Made by a program: the position numbers and the translations under genes
Shown: positions 27,140 through 37,513 of the stretch, one piece after another
Numbering within the stretch: position 1 is the first letter of the stretch
How the letters are laid out: each line of letters begins with the position of its first letter
The notes under the pieces: model-generated
What the model was told of the DNA's origin: nothing
The model's database searches: none
Seen by the model: the letters and a program-made list of their open reading frames with translations, nothing else
Assembly: GCA_016713405.1 (NCBI GenBank)
Contig: JADJPF010000008.1
Location: 184,060-248,059 of the forward strand
Reading direction: 5' to 3'
Source of the DNA: Blastocatellia bacterium
Lineage (GTDB): Bacteria; Acidobacteriota; Blastocatellia; Chloracidobacteriales; JADJPF01
Length of the DNA: 64,000 nt

Positions 27140-27592
27140 CTACTTTGTCTTCCAAATCATCTGTCGCACTTGCAGTTGGGCTACATCTCTTTGCAAGAAA
27201 TGAAAATGGCGATCTATATTTCTAATCTCAAGTTTGATTTTCTTAAACTCTCCTAGCATTTCAACCCTAAGATTATTTACTTCTGTTTTGATCATTTCAG
27301 TAAATTTAACTTCTTGTTGAGCTAAAGCTTGTTCAAATTTAATTTCTTGTTGAGCTAGGGCATCTTTTAATGTTTGCTCAAATTCTGCTTTTTGTTGAGC
27401 TAAAGCATCTCTAAGTATTTCAGCAAAAGCATTTAGCAAATTAGCATTGGTTCGTTTAGATTGTGCATCAACTTTGGTTTCAACAGTTTCTAAACGATTA
27501 TCCATAGATTTTATTTTTGCTACCATTTTATTTAAGGTTTGGGTTTCGGTTTCGTCTTCTTCTGGTAATAATGCGTCATTTTCGTTACTCAT
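27140..27592 (-). CDS. Coiled-coil protein with LAQQ repeats
   Basis: 150 residues, almost entirely predicted coiled coil: LNKMVAKIKSMDNRLETVE, then three near repeats of LAQQxxxFEQ (about residues 68-98) and a basic C-terminal helix. There is no catalytic motif and I recognise no family. ATG at 27592 is preceded by GAGGTGA and overlaps the stop of a short upstream frame. The final residues (MIWKTK) may be out of frame: one base shift just before them would continue DLEDKVEQIETKLKAS, a natural coiled-coil ending. It lies between a broken restriction gene and a broken DUF1016 gene and probably belonged to the same defence-type island. Confidence 0.55.
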   Translation of the reverse strand: MSNENDALLPEEDETETQTLNKMVAKIKSMDNRLETVETKVDAQSKRTNANLLNAFAEILRDALAQQKAEFEQTLKDALAQQEIKFEQALAQQEVKFTEMIKTEVNNLRVEMLGEFKKIKLEIRNIDRHFHFLQRDVAQLQVRQMIWKTK

Positions 27593-27606
27593 AAAGTCAC
27601 CTCAAC

Positions 27607-27650
27607 TTTTATTTTCCAACCAATACACTCTTCTTGCAAGGCAGGTTTGT
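27607..27650. repeat. 44-bp direct repeat, copy 1
   Basis: Matches 29023-29066 in 43 of 44 positions (A at 27627 against G at 29043). It lies 14 bp upstream of the coiled-coil gene start. Confidence 0.9.
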
Positions 27651-27693
27651 TGGGATTCTTGTTAAAATTGTCTCCACGGCTGATGCTGCTTGT

Positions 27694-28963
27694 CTAGCTG
27701 TCTGGAAGGTTAGCATTAAGTTCGCTTTGTACAATTGGAAATTCTTTATTCTCTAGTTTTTGTACTTTTATCCGCTAATTGTTCAGGATTACTTGCTCAT
27801 CGCGTAGCCATTGCTTTAGCTATTCTTCAGAGAGCAGTTTTATTAAATATTAGAAACAAAAGATGTTTGTCTAAGCCTGCCGTAGCATAATGAAACTTCC
27901 TCTGCATCTTTTTCAGCACAAAGTAAGATTCATTCCAATAGGGGATAGGTTCTTCTTAGGGATAAGCCACTTGATCTTTAAGATAGTTCAAGTGAAGTTC
28001 ATTTTGCCCAAGCATCTTGATGGCTAAAGTTTAACTAACTTTAGGTCTAGCTAGCTATCAAAACAATGTAACTTGCGATGGTAAAAAGTAAGTCTAAAAA
28101 AATAATATTTGCCCAGCTACGGTAATTCGATATTACCTATCCATAAAAGCAAAAAATCACGTCCTAATTCATGAAGAAACTCTTGAAGGTGGTCAATTAA
28201 GGCTTGTAAGCTGTGATTCTGAATAAGCCACTTGTTTTTCTAATCCTATAAATTCAAGAAACATAAGGATCCGTAAAATAGTTTTGGGCTATCTAATAAT
28301 TGGCCTTCTTTTGCCAATGCTATTAACAGCATCTTTGTCTTTAAATAATCCTACTCGCTCATAAAGCATACTGTTCATTTGCCTTTTTGGCTCACGTAAA
28401 GACCACCGACTTTTCATTGATTCTAATTCGTAAAAAGCTCTTTTGCCAGTGCATCATTTATTCGACAAAGTTCCAAGTAAGTGTGACCAAGACAAAGAGC
28501 TAAAAAGTTAGTGATAGTACTTTTCGTTTTGCCAAGGAAGATAAGTATTTTTTTATTTGACGTTTTTCTACAGAAGGAAATTGAAATACTTTAATATTAC
28601 CTCACGAGAGGACATTTCTTCTGGGTTATTGTCTTCTAATAAAGGCAGTGTTTCTAGTAAGAATCCAAATGGTGACTGGTATCTACTTGACCTATTATGG
28701 CGTAACAATGGGTATACTAAGCAACTCTCTAAAGTATTTTGGAGTTCCAACAGAAAAACCTTGCTATGGCCCTTTTAGAAAGTATTACATCTGACAACTT
28801 TTCCTAATGGTGTTCTCCATAAACAGAGAGATCTCCGCCATTTGTCCATATTCAAAAAATATAGGCTCCTACTAACCAGTTTCTTGGGTTGTAACTTCGG
28901 TTTGGTACATTTACTGCTCGTTAGCAATCAATTCTGAAATTTTTCAACTGTAGGGTTCTTCAT
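27694..28963 (-). pseudogene. DUF1016 (YhcG-type PD-(D/E)XK nuclease) remnant
   Basis: Read on the minus strand across several frames, the pieces follow the DUF1016 order. ILKYFNF and PSVEKRQIKKYLSSLA come first, then FYELESMKSRWSLREPKRQ and MNSMLYERVGLFKDKDAV, then LEFIGLE and YSESQL. A nuclease segment near 28000-28140 reads roughly DYRITVAGQYYF, FYHRKLHCF and KMLGQ. The end reads IGMNLTLCAEKDAEEV, GRLRQTSF, LKQWLRDEQ and KVQKLENKEFPIVQ before the stop at 27694. More than ten frame changes and stops are needed, so it is a dead gene. DUF1016 proteins are often found with restriction-modification loci, agreeing with the neighbouring broken enzyme. The N-terminal third is poorly matched. Confidence 0.7.
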
Positions 28964-29070
28964 TTTTGTGTTAATTGGTTACTGGCATCATTTTCATTCT
29001 TAAACAAAGTCTCTCTCTGATGTTTTATTTTCCAACCAATACGCTCTTCTTGCAAGGCAGGTTTGTCCAT
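28960..29070 (-). CDS. Possible 36-residue ORF overlapping the DUF1016 remnant start
   Basis: Reads MDKPALQEERIGWKIK and then HQRETLFKNENDASNQLTQK. Its TGA overlaps the ATGA start of the DUF1016 remnant, suggesting translational coupling. Its first half is the 44-bp repeat. The copy before the coiled-coil gene reads NKPALQEECIGWKIK and also ends on the ATGA of the next gene. No known family; it could be decayed. Confidence 0.3.
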   Translation of the reverse strand: MDKPALQEERIGWKIKHQRETLFKNENDASNQLTQK

Positions 29071-30944
29071 ATTTTAAGTTTTTTACGTATTCTTATTTTA
29101 ACTCTCTTACTTTTATTTTTAGTTGATTCTGTCCAAATACCAAAGGCACAAAGTAATTTTGAAATTCGTGCAAATTATACAAAAATGGAAACTTCTATCC
29201 CTATGCGTGATGGGACTAAGCTATTTACCGCTATTTATTTACCTAAAGAAACTTCTAAAAAATATCCAATAATGCTTCTTCGTACCCCTTATAGTGTCGC
29301 TCCTTATGGTACAGATGCTTTTAGAACAAGTCTTGGGCCAAATGAGGAATTTGCAAAAGAAGGTTATATTTTTGTTTATCAAGATGTTCGTGGCAAGTAT
29401 TTATCCGAAGGTGAGTTTATTAATATGCGACCTCATCAGCAGAAAAAAGATTCACCAAATGCAATTGATGAAAGCACGGACACTTATGACACTATAGAAT
29501 GGTTGCTTAAAAATATACCTAATCACAATGAAAGGGTGGGTATGTGGGGAATATCTTACCAGGCTTTTATACTTCGGCTGGGAGCATTGATTCTCACCCT
29601 GCATTAAAGGCTGTTTCGCCTCAAGCACCTATTGGAGATTGGTTTTAAGGGGATGATTTTCATCATAATGGAGTGTTTTTTACCACATGCTTTTAATTTT
29701 TTGTCTTCATTTGGTTTGCCTAGACCTACTCCTACCACTGAATCACCTAAACGGTTTGAGCATGGAACACCGGACGGCTATAAATTCTTTCTGGAAATGG
29801 GTTCTCTTAAAAATGCCAATGAAAAACACTTAAATAACAAAGTAGCATTCTGGGATGAGGTAATGCAGCATGGAAACTATGATGAATTTTGGCAATCAAG
29901 AAATTTGCTTCCAAATTTACGTAATATCAAAGCGGCAGTGATGACGGTAGGGGGTTGGTTTGATGCTGAAAATCTTTATGGAGCATTAAACACTTATAAG
30001 TTTATTGAAAAGCAAAACCCTAATATTACTAATACTTTAGTTATGGGGCCTTGGGTTCATGGTGGTTGGTCGCGTTTTGATGGGGATACTCTAAAACATC
30101 TTAATTTTGCATCAAAAACATCTCTTTTTTACAGAGAAAACATTGAATTACCTTTTTTTAATTTTTACTTAAAAGATAAAGGTAATGCTAAGTTACCTGA
30201 AGCATATGTTTTTGAAACAGGCTCTAATAGCTGGAAAACTTATGAACACTGGCCGCCAAAGAATGTAGAAACTAAATCTGTTTACCTTCAAGCTAACGGT
30301 GGACTTTCTTTTGAGCAACCTAAGGAAGTCAAAAATTCTTTTGATGAATATATTAGCGATCCAAACAAACCTGTGCCTTTTATAAATGGTGTATCAATAG
30401 GTATGACTCGCGATTATATGGGCGAAGATCAAAGATTTGCTAGTCAACGAACAGACGTTTTAACTTATAAAAGTGAGCCTCTAAATGAAGATATACATGT
30501 GGCTGGGCCGCTTACGGTGACAATGTATGTTTCTACTAGCGGGACGGATTCAGATTGGATAGTTAAGCTTATTGATGTTTATCCAGATAGTAGAACAGAT
30601 GTTTCGCCTACTGATGCTAGCTTACCTATGGGAGGCTTTCAAATGCTAGTAAGGGTGAGCCAATGAGGGGAAAATTTCGAGAAAGTTTTTCTTTACCAAA
30701 ACCTATGACACCAGGGAAAGTAACTAAAATAGAATTTGTTATGCCAGATGTTAACCATCTTTTCTTAAAGGGCATAGAATAATGGTTCAAGTGCAAAGTA
30801 GCTGGTTTCCTTTAACAGACCGTAATCCTCAAAAAGTTTGTTGATATTTATAATGCTCAAGAGTCAGATTTTCAAAAGGCAACTCAACGAGTTTATCACT
30901 CTAAAGAATTTAGTTCTCATATTAAGTTTAATGTGCTTTTCTAA
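28975..30944 (+). pseudogene. CocE/NonD family hydrolase (alpha/beta esterase), broken
   Basis: The frames join into a secreted S15-like acyl hydrolase. A hydrophobic export segment (29076-29130) is followed by SIPMRDGTKLFTAIYLP, PYGTDAFRTS and VYQDVRGKYLSEGEF. The nucleophile region near 29560 reads GMWGISY, then GFYTSAGSIDSHPALK after one restored base. The rest includes MGPWVHGGWSRF (acid/His area) and a C-terminal jelly roll with HVAGPLTVTMYVSTSGTDSD. Frame breaks occur near 29560, 29648, 30655, 30770 and 30833, in both directions. The 5' end overlaps the 44-bp repeat and lacks a credible start, so it was probably truncated by the event that brought the repeat. Inactive as read. Confidence 0.8.
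29023..29066. repeat. 44-bp direct repeat, copy 2
   Basis: Second copy of 27607-27650. It lies at the junction between the DUF1016 remnant and the broken hydrolase and covers the latter's 5' edge. Confidence 0.9.
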
Positions 30945-30979
30945 AATATCTTAATTTCACAAATAAGTTTTTTGCAAAA

Positions 30980-33900
30980 ATGAAAAAAGTTTTTTTTGCG
31001 CTAATCTGGATTTTACTATTGTCAATATGGCAAATAGCTTTTGCTCAGGTAAATCCAATTTTTGAGAATATCAGTAAAAATCAAGGATTATCAGATAATA
31101 CAGTAAATGCTTTTGCTCAAGATTTAGATGGTTTTTATGGGTTGCTACAGATAATGGACTTAACAAATATGATGGGTTTAATTTTGAAGTCTACTCTAGC
31201 AACTCTAACTCTCTAAATGTTTTATCTGATAATCGTGTTACAAGTGTATATGTGGACGAATATAACCGGGTTTGGGCGGGTACTTATTCAGGAGGAATAA
31301 ATTTATTTGACCGTGGGACTAAAACATTTACTAGATTTGGTAGTTTAGAACTAACTCCTAGGATAACGTCTTTTTGCTTAATAGATAATATTCTTTGGAT
31401 GGCAAGTTCAATAGGTTTAATAAAATTAAACATTGATAGCAAAGAAATAACTAGCTTTTCACCTCAAAATAAACATAACCTGCCTACAATACCACTTTTT
31501 TCTTTAGTGGTAGATAAGCAAAAAAAAATATGGGTAAATAGTCCTTATGGCCTTTACAAATTTGATACTATTTCAAATGAATTTACAAATTATTTAGATA
31601 TAGATGCACCAGCAAAAACAGTAATTGCAAGAGATTTTGATTGCAAACTTCTACTTCATCCTAATGGCAATCTCTTTATTCCAACGCTATTTCAAGGTTT
31701 ATATGAACTAAATACTGTAACAGGAGAAATAATTTCACATTATAAGAAAGATGAAAATAATCCTGATGGCTTAAAAACAGATGTTCTATCAGCTTTGTTG
31801 TTATATGATGAAGATACTCTTTGGATAGGCACTCGTTTATCTGGAATATATTCTTTAAATCTTAGTACAAAAAAAGTCATTCACTATGAAAATGATCCTA
31901 AAAATCCAACAAGTTTAGCTGGAAATGATATTCACAGTTTATATAAAGATCGCTCAAATGTAGTTTGGATTAGTAATGGTATTTATGGAATAAGTAAATA
32001 TTCCCCTTATAAAAATAAATTTGAGTTATATCAATACAACCGATTCTCAGAAAATAGTTTAAGTAATAACTATATTCGTGGAATTTGGCAAGATAGGGAA
32101 GGTATAGTTTGGATTGGTACACAATACGCAGGATTAAACCGACTAGACCGAAAAACAGGAAGCATAAAGGTTTACCGAAAAAAACTTGGTGATCTTAGTT
32201 CTCTAGCTTTAGATAGCGTTTGGGCAATTTATGAAGATCGACAAGGAGAGCTTTGGATTGGTACTTATGGCGTTGCTGAGTGGATTGATGACAAATTAGA
32301 GGAGAATTTTGCTTATTTACAAAAACTAGACCGTAAAACAGGCAAATTTATTACTTTTAATAAAGAAATCTATGGAGTAACAGCTATTTTTGAAAGCCGC
32401 GATGGTAGTTTATGGGTAGGGGCTTCAAAATATGAACGAGTTATTTATCATATATCCCCTGATAGAAAAACAATTACTCCAATATTTATTAAAGTCTCTA
32501 ATGAAATTGGCCCTGGCGAAATCCAAGCAATTATAGAAGATAGTTTTGGTAATATTTGGATTGGTACAAGTGATAGATTATTTTGTTATAAACCTAAAAC
32601 TAACACATATATTATTTATCAATATAACTCACAAAACTTAAATTCACTCCCTAACAATAATGTCTCATCTTTTTTATTAGATAGTAAAAAGAATTTTTGG
32701 ATAACTACCAAAGGTGGTGGAATCTGTAAATTTAACTATGAAACAAATAACTTTACTCGTATTAAACCACAAAAAACTAAAGAGCTAAATCCAAATGTTT
32801 ATGCAATGCTTGAAGATAAAAAAGGTTATTTTTGGTTAAGTACAGATAATGGGATTGTTAAATATAACCCCAATAATGAAAGTTTTATTAGATTTGATTT
32901 GGATGATGGCCTTCAAGATAGAGAATTTAACCGTCTTTCTTTTCACCAAAACCAAGAAGGAGAAATCTTTTTTGGCGGGATCAACGGTCTTAACATCTTT
33001 CATCCTGATAATATTAAAACTAATCCTACTGCACCACAAATTTATATAAGCACAGTAAAATTGCTAGGCACTGATCAGGAATTAAAAAAAGACACCTCAA
33101 AGGAAATTTACTTAACCTATGACCAAAATAACCTACTTTTTCAATATATTGCACTAGATTTTAATTCTCCCTCAGATAACGTTTATGCTTATAAATTAGA
33201 AGGATTAGATAAAGATTGGACTTTAGCAGAAAAAAACCGCGAAGTCGTTTATAGTAATTTAGCACCTAATGAATATAAATTTTTGGTAAAAGCAGCTAAT
33301 AGCGATGGTGTTTGGAATGAAATTGGCACAGCAATTAAAATTACTATTTATCCTCCTCTATGGAAGCGTTGGTGGGCATACTTGATTTATGTTTTAACAG
33401 GATTGGCTTTAATTCAATATCGCTTTTACTCACTTAAAAAATTAAATACAAGCCTAGAAGAAAAAATTAATAACCGTACAAGAGAATTAGCACAAAGTAT
33501 TGAGCAATTAAGAGTTTCAGAACAATCTGCTATTGAAGCTAAAAATCAAGCTATAGAAGCAAATTATGCTAAAAGTGCGTTTTTAGCTATGATGAGTCAT
33601 GAAATTCGTACCCCAATGAATGGCATAATTGGTATGACTTCACTGCTTGCCAATACAAAAACTAGTGCTGAACAACAAGATTTTATTGAAACTATTCGTG
33701 TAAGCGGTGAATCTCTGCTTATTATAATTAATGATATTTTGGACTTTTCTAAAATTGAGTCAGGAAAACTAGAATTGAACAAAGTAGCTTTTAATCTTTT
33801 GGAAACCGTTGAGCAAGTAATAGCTTTATTAAAACCACAAGCATTAGAAAAAGGTCTAAAGTTAAACTCTATAACTACTGATAATACTATAACTTATGTG

Positions 33901-34758
33901 AGAGGAGATTTTACTAGATTAAAGCAAATTTTAATTAACTTAATAGGTAACTCAATTAAATTTACTAATGAAGGTGAAATTATTTTATTAGTTAGCAGCA
34001 AACAAATAGATGAAAAAAGACACGAAGTTTATTTTCAAATTAAAGATACAGGTATTGGTATAAGCCCAGCACAACAAGCCAAATTATTTCAGCCATTTAC
34101 TCAGGGTGATGGCTCAACGACTCGCAAATATGGAGGAACTGGTTTAGGTCTAAGTATTAGCAAAAAACTTTGTGAATTAATGGGCGGACATATTTGGTTA
34201 AAAAGTGAATTAGATAAAGGCTCAGAATTTCACTTTACTATTTTGCTTGAGGTTGTAGATATTGCTGAAGAAAAAAAGAAAACTAAACCCAATGAAATAC
34301 CTAAGCTAGCCAATAGCTTACCGCTAAAAATATTACTGGCAGATGATAATTTAATTAATCAAAAAGTAGCTCTAAAGTTGTTAAATGCTTTAGGTTATAA
34401 GGCAGATACAGCAATTAATGGTTTAGAAGTGTTAAGCCAATTAAAACATCAACAATATGATGTAATTTTAATGGATGTTCAGATGCCAGAAATGGACGGT
34501 TTAACAGCTACTAAAGAAATCCATAAAATTTATTCAACTCCAAATCGGCCAAAAATTATTGCTATGACGGCTGGAGCAATGGACGCAGATAAAGAGCAAT
34601 GTTTAGCCGCTGGAATGGATGATTACATTAGCAAACCCGTTGATTTTGATCAGATTATTAATTCATTAAGCAAAATAAAAAATAATAAGCAGGAAAATAT
34701 AAATAATAATCTATATAGTGTAAATAAAGACGGTGTTAAAACAGATATAGATTCATAA
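30980..34758 (+). CDS. Hybrid two-component kinase with periplasmic beta-propellers (one frameshift)
   Basis: About 1260 residues in all. A signal segment ends IAFAQ. Two seven-bladed regulator propellers follow, with repeated blades such as VWIGTQYAGLNRLDRKTG and LWIGTRLSGIYSLN. A Y_Y_Y domain (YAYKLEGLDKDW) and one transmembrane helix (WWAYLIYVLTGLALIQYRF) come next. The kinase core has HisKA FLAMMSHEIRTPMNG (phospho-His at 33598) and ATPase boxes TGIGISPAQQ and GGTGLGLSI. The receiver domain LMDVQMPEMDG has its phospho-Asp at 34474. One base is missing in the T5 run at 31132-31136, where the frame changes within blade 1 (FLWVATDNGLNKYDG). Senses an extracellular polymer or metabolite; no output regulator is adjacent. 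Confidence 0.88.
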
Positions 34759-34792
34759 AAGAGATTTGTTAGCAACAAGTTAGGTCAATTAA

Positions 34793-36613
34793 TTATTCAG
34801 TCTTTTTATTTAAGTTGGCAAAATGAGTAATAATTTTTTCTGCTAATTTAGTGCCAACAAATGGAGTTAACTCTTGTTGGCTAGCCTCAGAAACCCTTTT
34901 TAGTGAGCCAAAATTCCTTAATAAACGCTCTTTTAACTTTTTCCCTACACCAGGAATTTCTGTTAATTCTGAAGTAAAATCTCTCATTTCTCGGCGTTTA
35001 CGATGATAAGTTACTACAAAGCGATGTGTTTCATCCCTAACCATTTGAATAAGGTGAAGAACAGGAGAGCGTTTATCTAAAATAATAGGCTCATTTTCAC
35101 GTCCTTTAACAAATAAAATCTCTTCACGTTTAGCAATCGCTACTGTGGGCAAAGCCTCTAGTCCAATAAGTGATAAAGCTCTAGCAGCCGCACTTAACTG
35201 ACCCTTACCGCCATCAATTAAAACTATACTGGGAAGTTGCTTTTTTTCCTCTAATAATCGGCTATAGCGGCGTGATACAGCTTCATACATTGAAGCAAAA
35301 TCATTAGCACCTGTGACAGATTTAATCTTAAACTTTCTATACTCACTCTTATTCATAACGCCGTTATCACAAACCACCATAGCAGCAACATTTTCCGCAC
35401 CTTGAAAGTTTGAAATATCAAAAGATTCTATTCTTTCAGGAAAATTTGGTAACTCTAATATATCTTGTAGCTCGCTTAAAACTATTTTCATGTCTGGTTT
35501 TAGCACTCTAAAACGTTGCTCAAAGGAATGTTTAGCATTTTTTTCTACTAGGTCGATTAAGTCGCGTTTTATTCCCTTTTGTGGGTCAACTATTTTTACT
35601 TTGGTTTGTCGGCTATTTGTTAAATATTCTTCTAAAAGCTGACGATCTTCAAAATCTATTGGGATATAAATTTCTTGTGGGACATAGTTGCCTAAAGAAT
35701 AATACTGTTTAAGTGCTTGACCTATAAATTGACTAGCATCAAAAGGCTCGGTTAAATCTTCCCAAAAAAATTCCCGTCGGCCAATTATTTTTCCTTCTCT
35801 CATTGTAAAAAGCTGTAGGGCAGCACGGGAATTTTCCCGATAGTACCCAAAAATGTCTATATCTGCTCCGTGAGATTGCATAACTTTTTGCTGCTCACCT
35901 AGACGTTTTACTAAATGTATTTGATCCCGATATTTAGCAGCTTGTTCAAAGCGCATATCCTCAGAAGCTTCCAACATTCGGTTTTCTAGGCTTTTTAACA
36001 AATCCTGATTTTTATTCTCAAAAAATAGCTTTACGTCTTTTACAGCTTCTTTGTAGTCTGTTTTAGTGCAAAGACTAGCAACACAAGGGCCTAAACACCG
36101 TTTAATGTGGTATTCCAAACATGGACGCTCTCTTTTTCCATCAATTTCTATATCACAAGTCCGCAACTGAAAAATCTGATTAATTAGCTTAAGTGTGCTA
36201 TCAGCTAAGGATGCAGGCAAATAAGGCCCGTGATAAAATGAGCCATCTTGAGTTATTCGCCTAGTCTTTAATACTCTAGGAAAAGCTTCATTAAGCGTAA
36301 GTTTTAAGTGTGGATACTGCTTATCATCTTTTAGCAAAACGTTATAGCGTGGACGATGGGCTTTAATCAAATTGCTTTCCAAAATTAAGGCTTCTAACTC
36401 AGTATCTGTAACAATATATTCAAAATCAACAATTCTGGAAACTAGTTCACTAGTCTTAGCATCTAGCGGGCGGGAAGTTTGAAAATATTGGCGGACACGA
36501 TGACGCAGATTTTTTGCTTTACCAATATAAATAATATTGTTTTTACTGTCTTTATGTAGATAACAACCAGGACTTTGAGGCAAAGTATTTAGTTTATCGC
36601 TAAGTAGATTCAT
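34793..36613 (-). CDS. uvrC: Excinuclease ABC subunit C
   Basis: Nucleotide excision repair nuclease, 606 residues, of typical length. Domains in order: GIY-YIG N-terminal nuclease (PGCYLHKDSKNNIIYIGKAK); cysteine region CLEYHIKRCLGPC; UVR UvrB-binding segment (about 200-240, EDMRFEQAAKYRDQI); RNase-H-like C-terminal nuclease (IESFDISNFQGAENVAAMVV, VLIDGGKGQLSAA); helix-hairpin-helix DNA-binding end (IPGVGKKLKERLLRNFGS). It makes both incisions around UvrB-bound lesions. Convergent with the hybrid kinase gene (35 bp) and divergent from the glycosyltransferase gene. Confidence 0.97.
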   Translation of the reverse strand: MNLLSDKLNTLPQSPGCYLHKDSKNNIIYIGKAKNLRHRVRQYFQTSRPLDAKTSELVSRIVDFEYIVTDTELEALILESNLIKAHRPRYNVLLKDDKQYPHLKLTLNEAFPRVLKTRRITQDGSFYHGPYLPASLADSTLKLINQIFQLRTCDIEIDGKRERPCLEYHIKRCLGPCVASLCTKTDYKEAVKDVKLFFENKNQDLLKSLENRMLEASEDMRFEQAAKYRDQIHLVKRLGEQQKVMQSHGADIDIFGYYRENSRAALQLFTMREGKIIGRREFFWEDLTEPFDASQFIGQALKQYYSLGNYVPQEIYIPIDFEDRQLLEEYLTNSRQTKVKIVDPQKGIKRDLIDLVEKNAKHSFEQRFRVLKPDMKIVLSELQDILELPNFPERIESFDISNFQGAENVAAMVVCDNGVMNKSEYRKFKIKSVTGANDFASMYEAVSRRYSRLLEEKKQLPSIVLIDGGKGQLSAAARALSLIGLEALPTVAIAKREEILFVKGRENEPIILDKRSPVLHLIQMVRDETHRFVVTYHRKRREMRDFTSELTEIPGVGKKLKERLLRNFGSLKRVSEASQQELTPFVGTKLAEKIITHFANLNKKTE

Positions 36614-36703
36614 CTATTTCTCTATTCACCTTAAAAGGCTTATGAAAAGCTAACTTGTCTATGTTATATTTACTTTTTTTAATAACTAAGAAAGCAAACA
36701 GTT

Positions 36704-37486
36704 GTGTCAAACAAATTTTTATCAATAATTATTCCTGCTTACAATGAAGAAAAGCGGCTAGGAAAAAGCCTAGACAAAATTGCTGACTTTTTGGCAACTA
36801 AAAATTACTCTATAGAATTATTAATTGTAGATGATGGCTCGCTAGATAAAACCGTAGAGTTAGCTAGTCAATATATTGTAAAATTTCAAAGCCAAGGTAT
36901 TGACCTACGAGTTATTAAAAATCCCGGCAATTGTGGCAAAGGTTATAGTATTCGCAATGGGATGCTTGAAGCAACTGGAGAAATAATGCTTTTTACTGAC
37001 GCAGATCTTTCGGCTCCAATTACTGAACTAGACCGACTAATTGAGCCTATCAGCAAAGGTGTAGCAGATGTTGTTTTTGGTTCTCGCGCCTTACCTCAAT
37101 CAAACATTACTATCCATCAATCAACACTCAGAGAAACCGCAGGACGAACATTTAATTTTTTGATGAAGTTGCTAATGGGGCTACCTTTCCAAGATACTCA
37201 ATGCGGTTTTAAGGCGTTTAACCGCAGCCGGACACGTTGGATCTTTGAAAAACAAAGAATTTACGGATTTGGTTTTGATGTTGAATTGCTTTTTATTGCT
37301 CAAAAACATGGCTTAAGGTGTTTAGAATTACCTGTTGTTTGGGCTGATGTCGAAGGAACAAAAGTAAGTATGGCTAGAGGTCTACTAGCCTTTGCAGAGT
37401 TAGCATTAATTCGTTGGTACTATTTTTGTGGGCATTATAGTCCATCACATGAACTTGCAGCACGAACAAGTGTTAATCCTCATTAA
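36704..37486 (+). CDS. Family 2 glycosyltransferase, dolichyl-phosphate glucosyltransferase-like
   Basis: 260 residues, cytosolic GT-A enzyme likely acting on polyprenyl phosphate. It has the GT2 N-terminus LSIIIPAYNEEKRLGKSL, the nucleotide-sugar motif LLIVDDGSLDKT, the DxD-type TDADLSAPITELD and the QDTQCGFKAFNR block found in ALG5-like transferases. There is no C-terminal membrane domain. The start is GTG at 36704 with only a weak ribosome site; downstream in-frame starts would cut the first strand. Shares a short intergenic space with mutL (27 bp) and may be co-transcribed with it. Confidence 0.85.
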   Translation: MSNKFLSIIIPAYNEEKRLGKSLDKIADFLATKNYSIELLIVDDGSLDKTVELASQYIVKFQSQGIDLRVIKNPGNCGKGYSIRNGMLEATGEIMLFTDADLSAPITELDRLIEPISKGVADVVFGSRALPQSNITIHQSTLRETAGRTFNFLMKLLMGLPFQDTQCGFKAFNRSRTRWIFEKQRIYGFGFDVELLFIAQKHGLRCLELPVVWADVEGTKVSMARGLLAFAELALIRWYYFCGHYSPSHELAARTSVNPH

Positions 37487-37513
37487 GATTAAATAACCTA
37501 AATAAAATTAATT

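Noticed and set aside
27300..27420. Short tandem repeats that might be a CRISPR array
   Set aside because: They are imperfect in-frame repeats encoding LAQQ coiled-coil units, without spacers.
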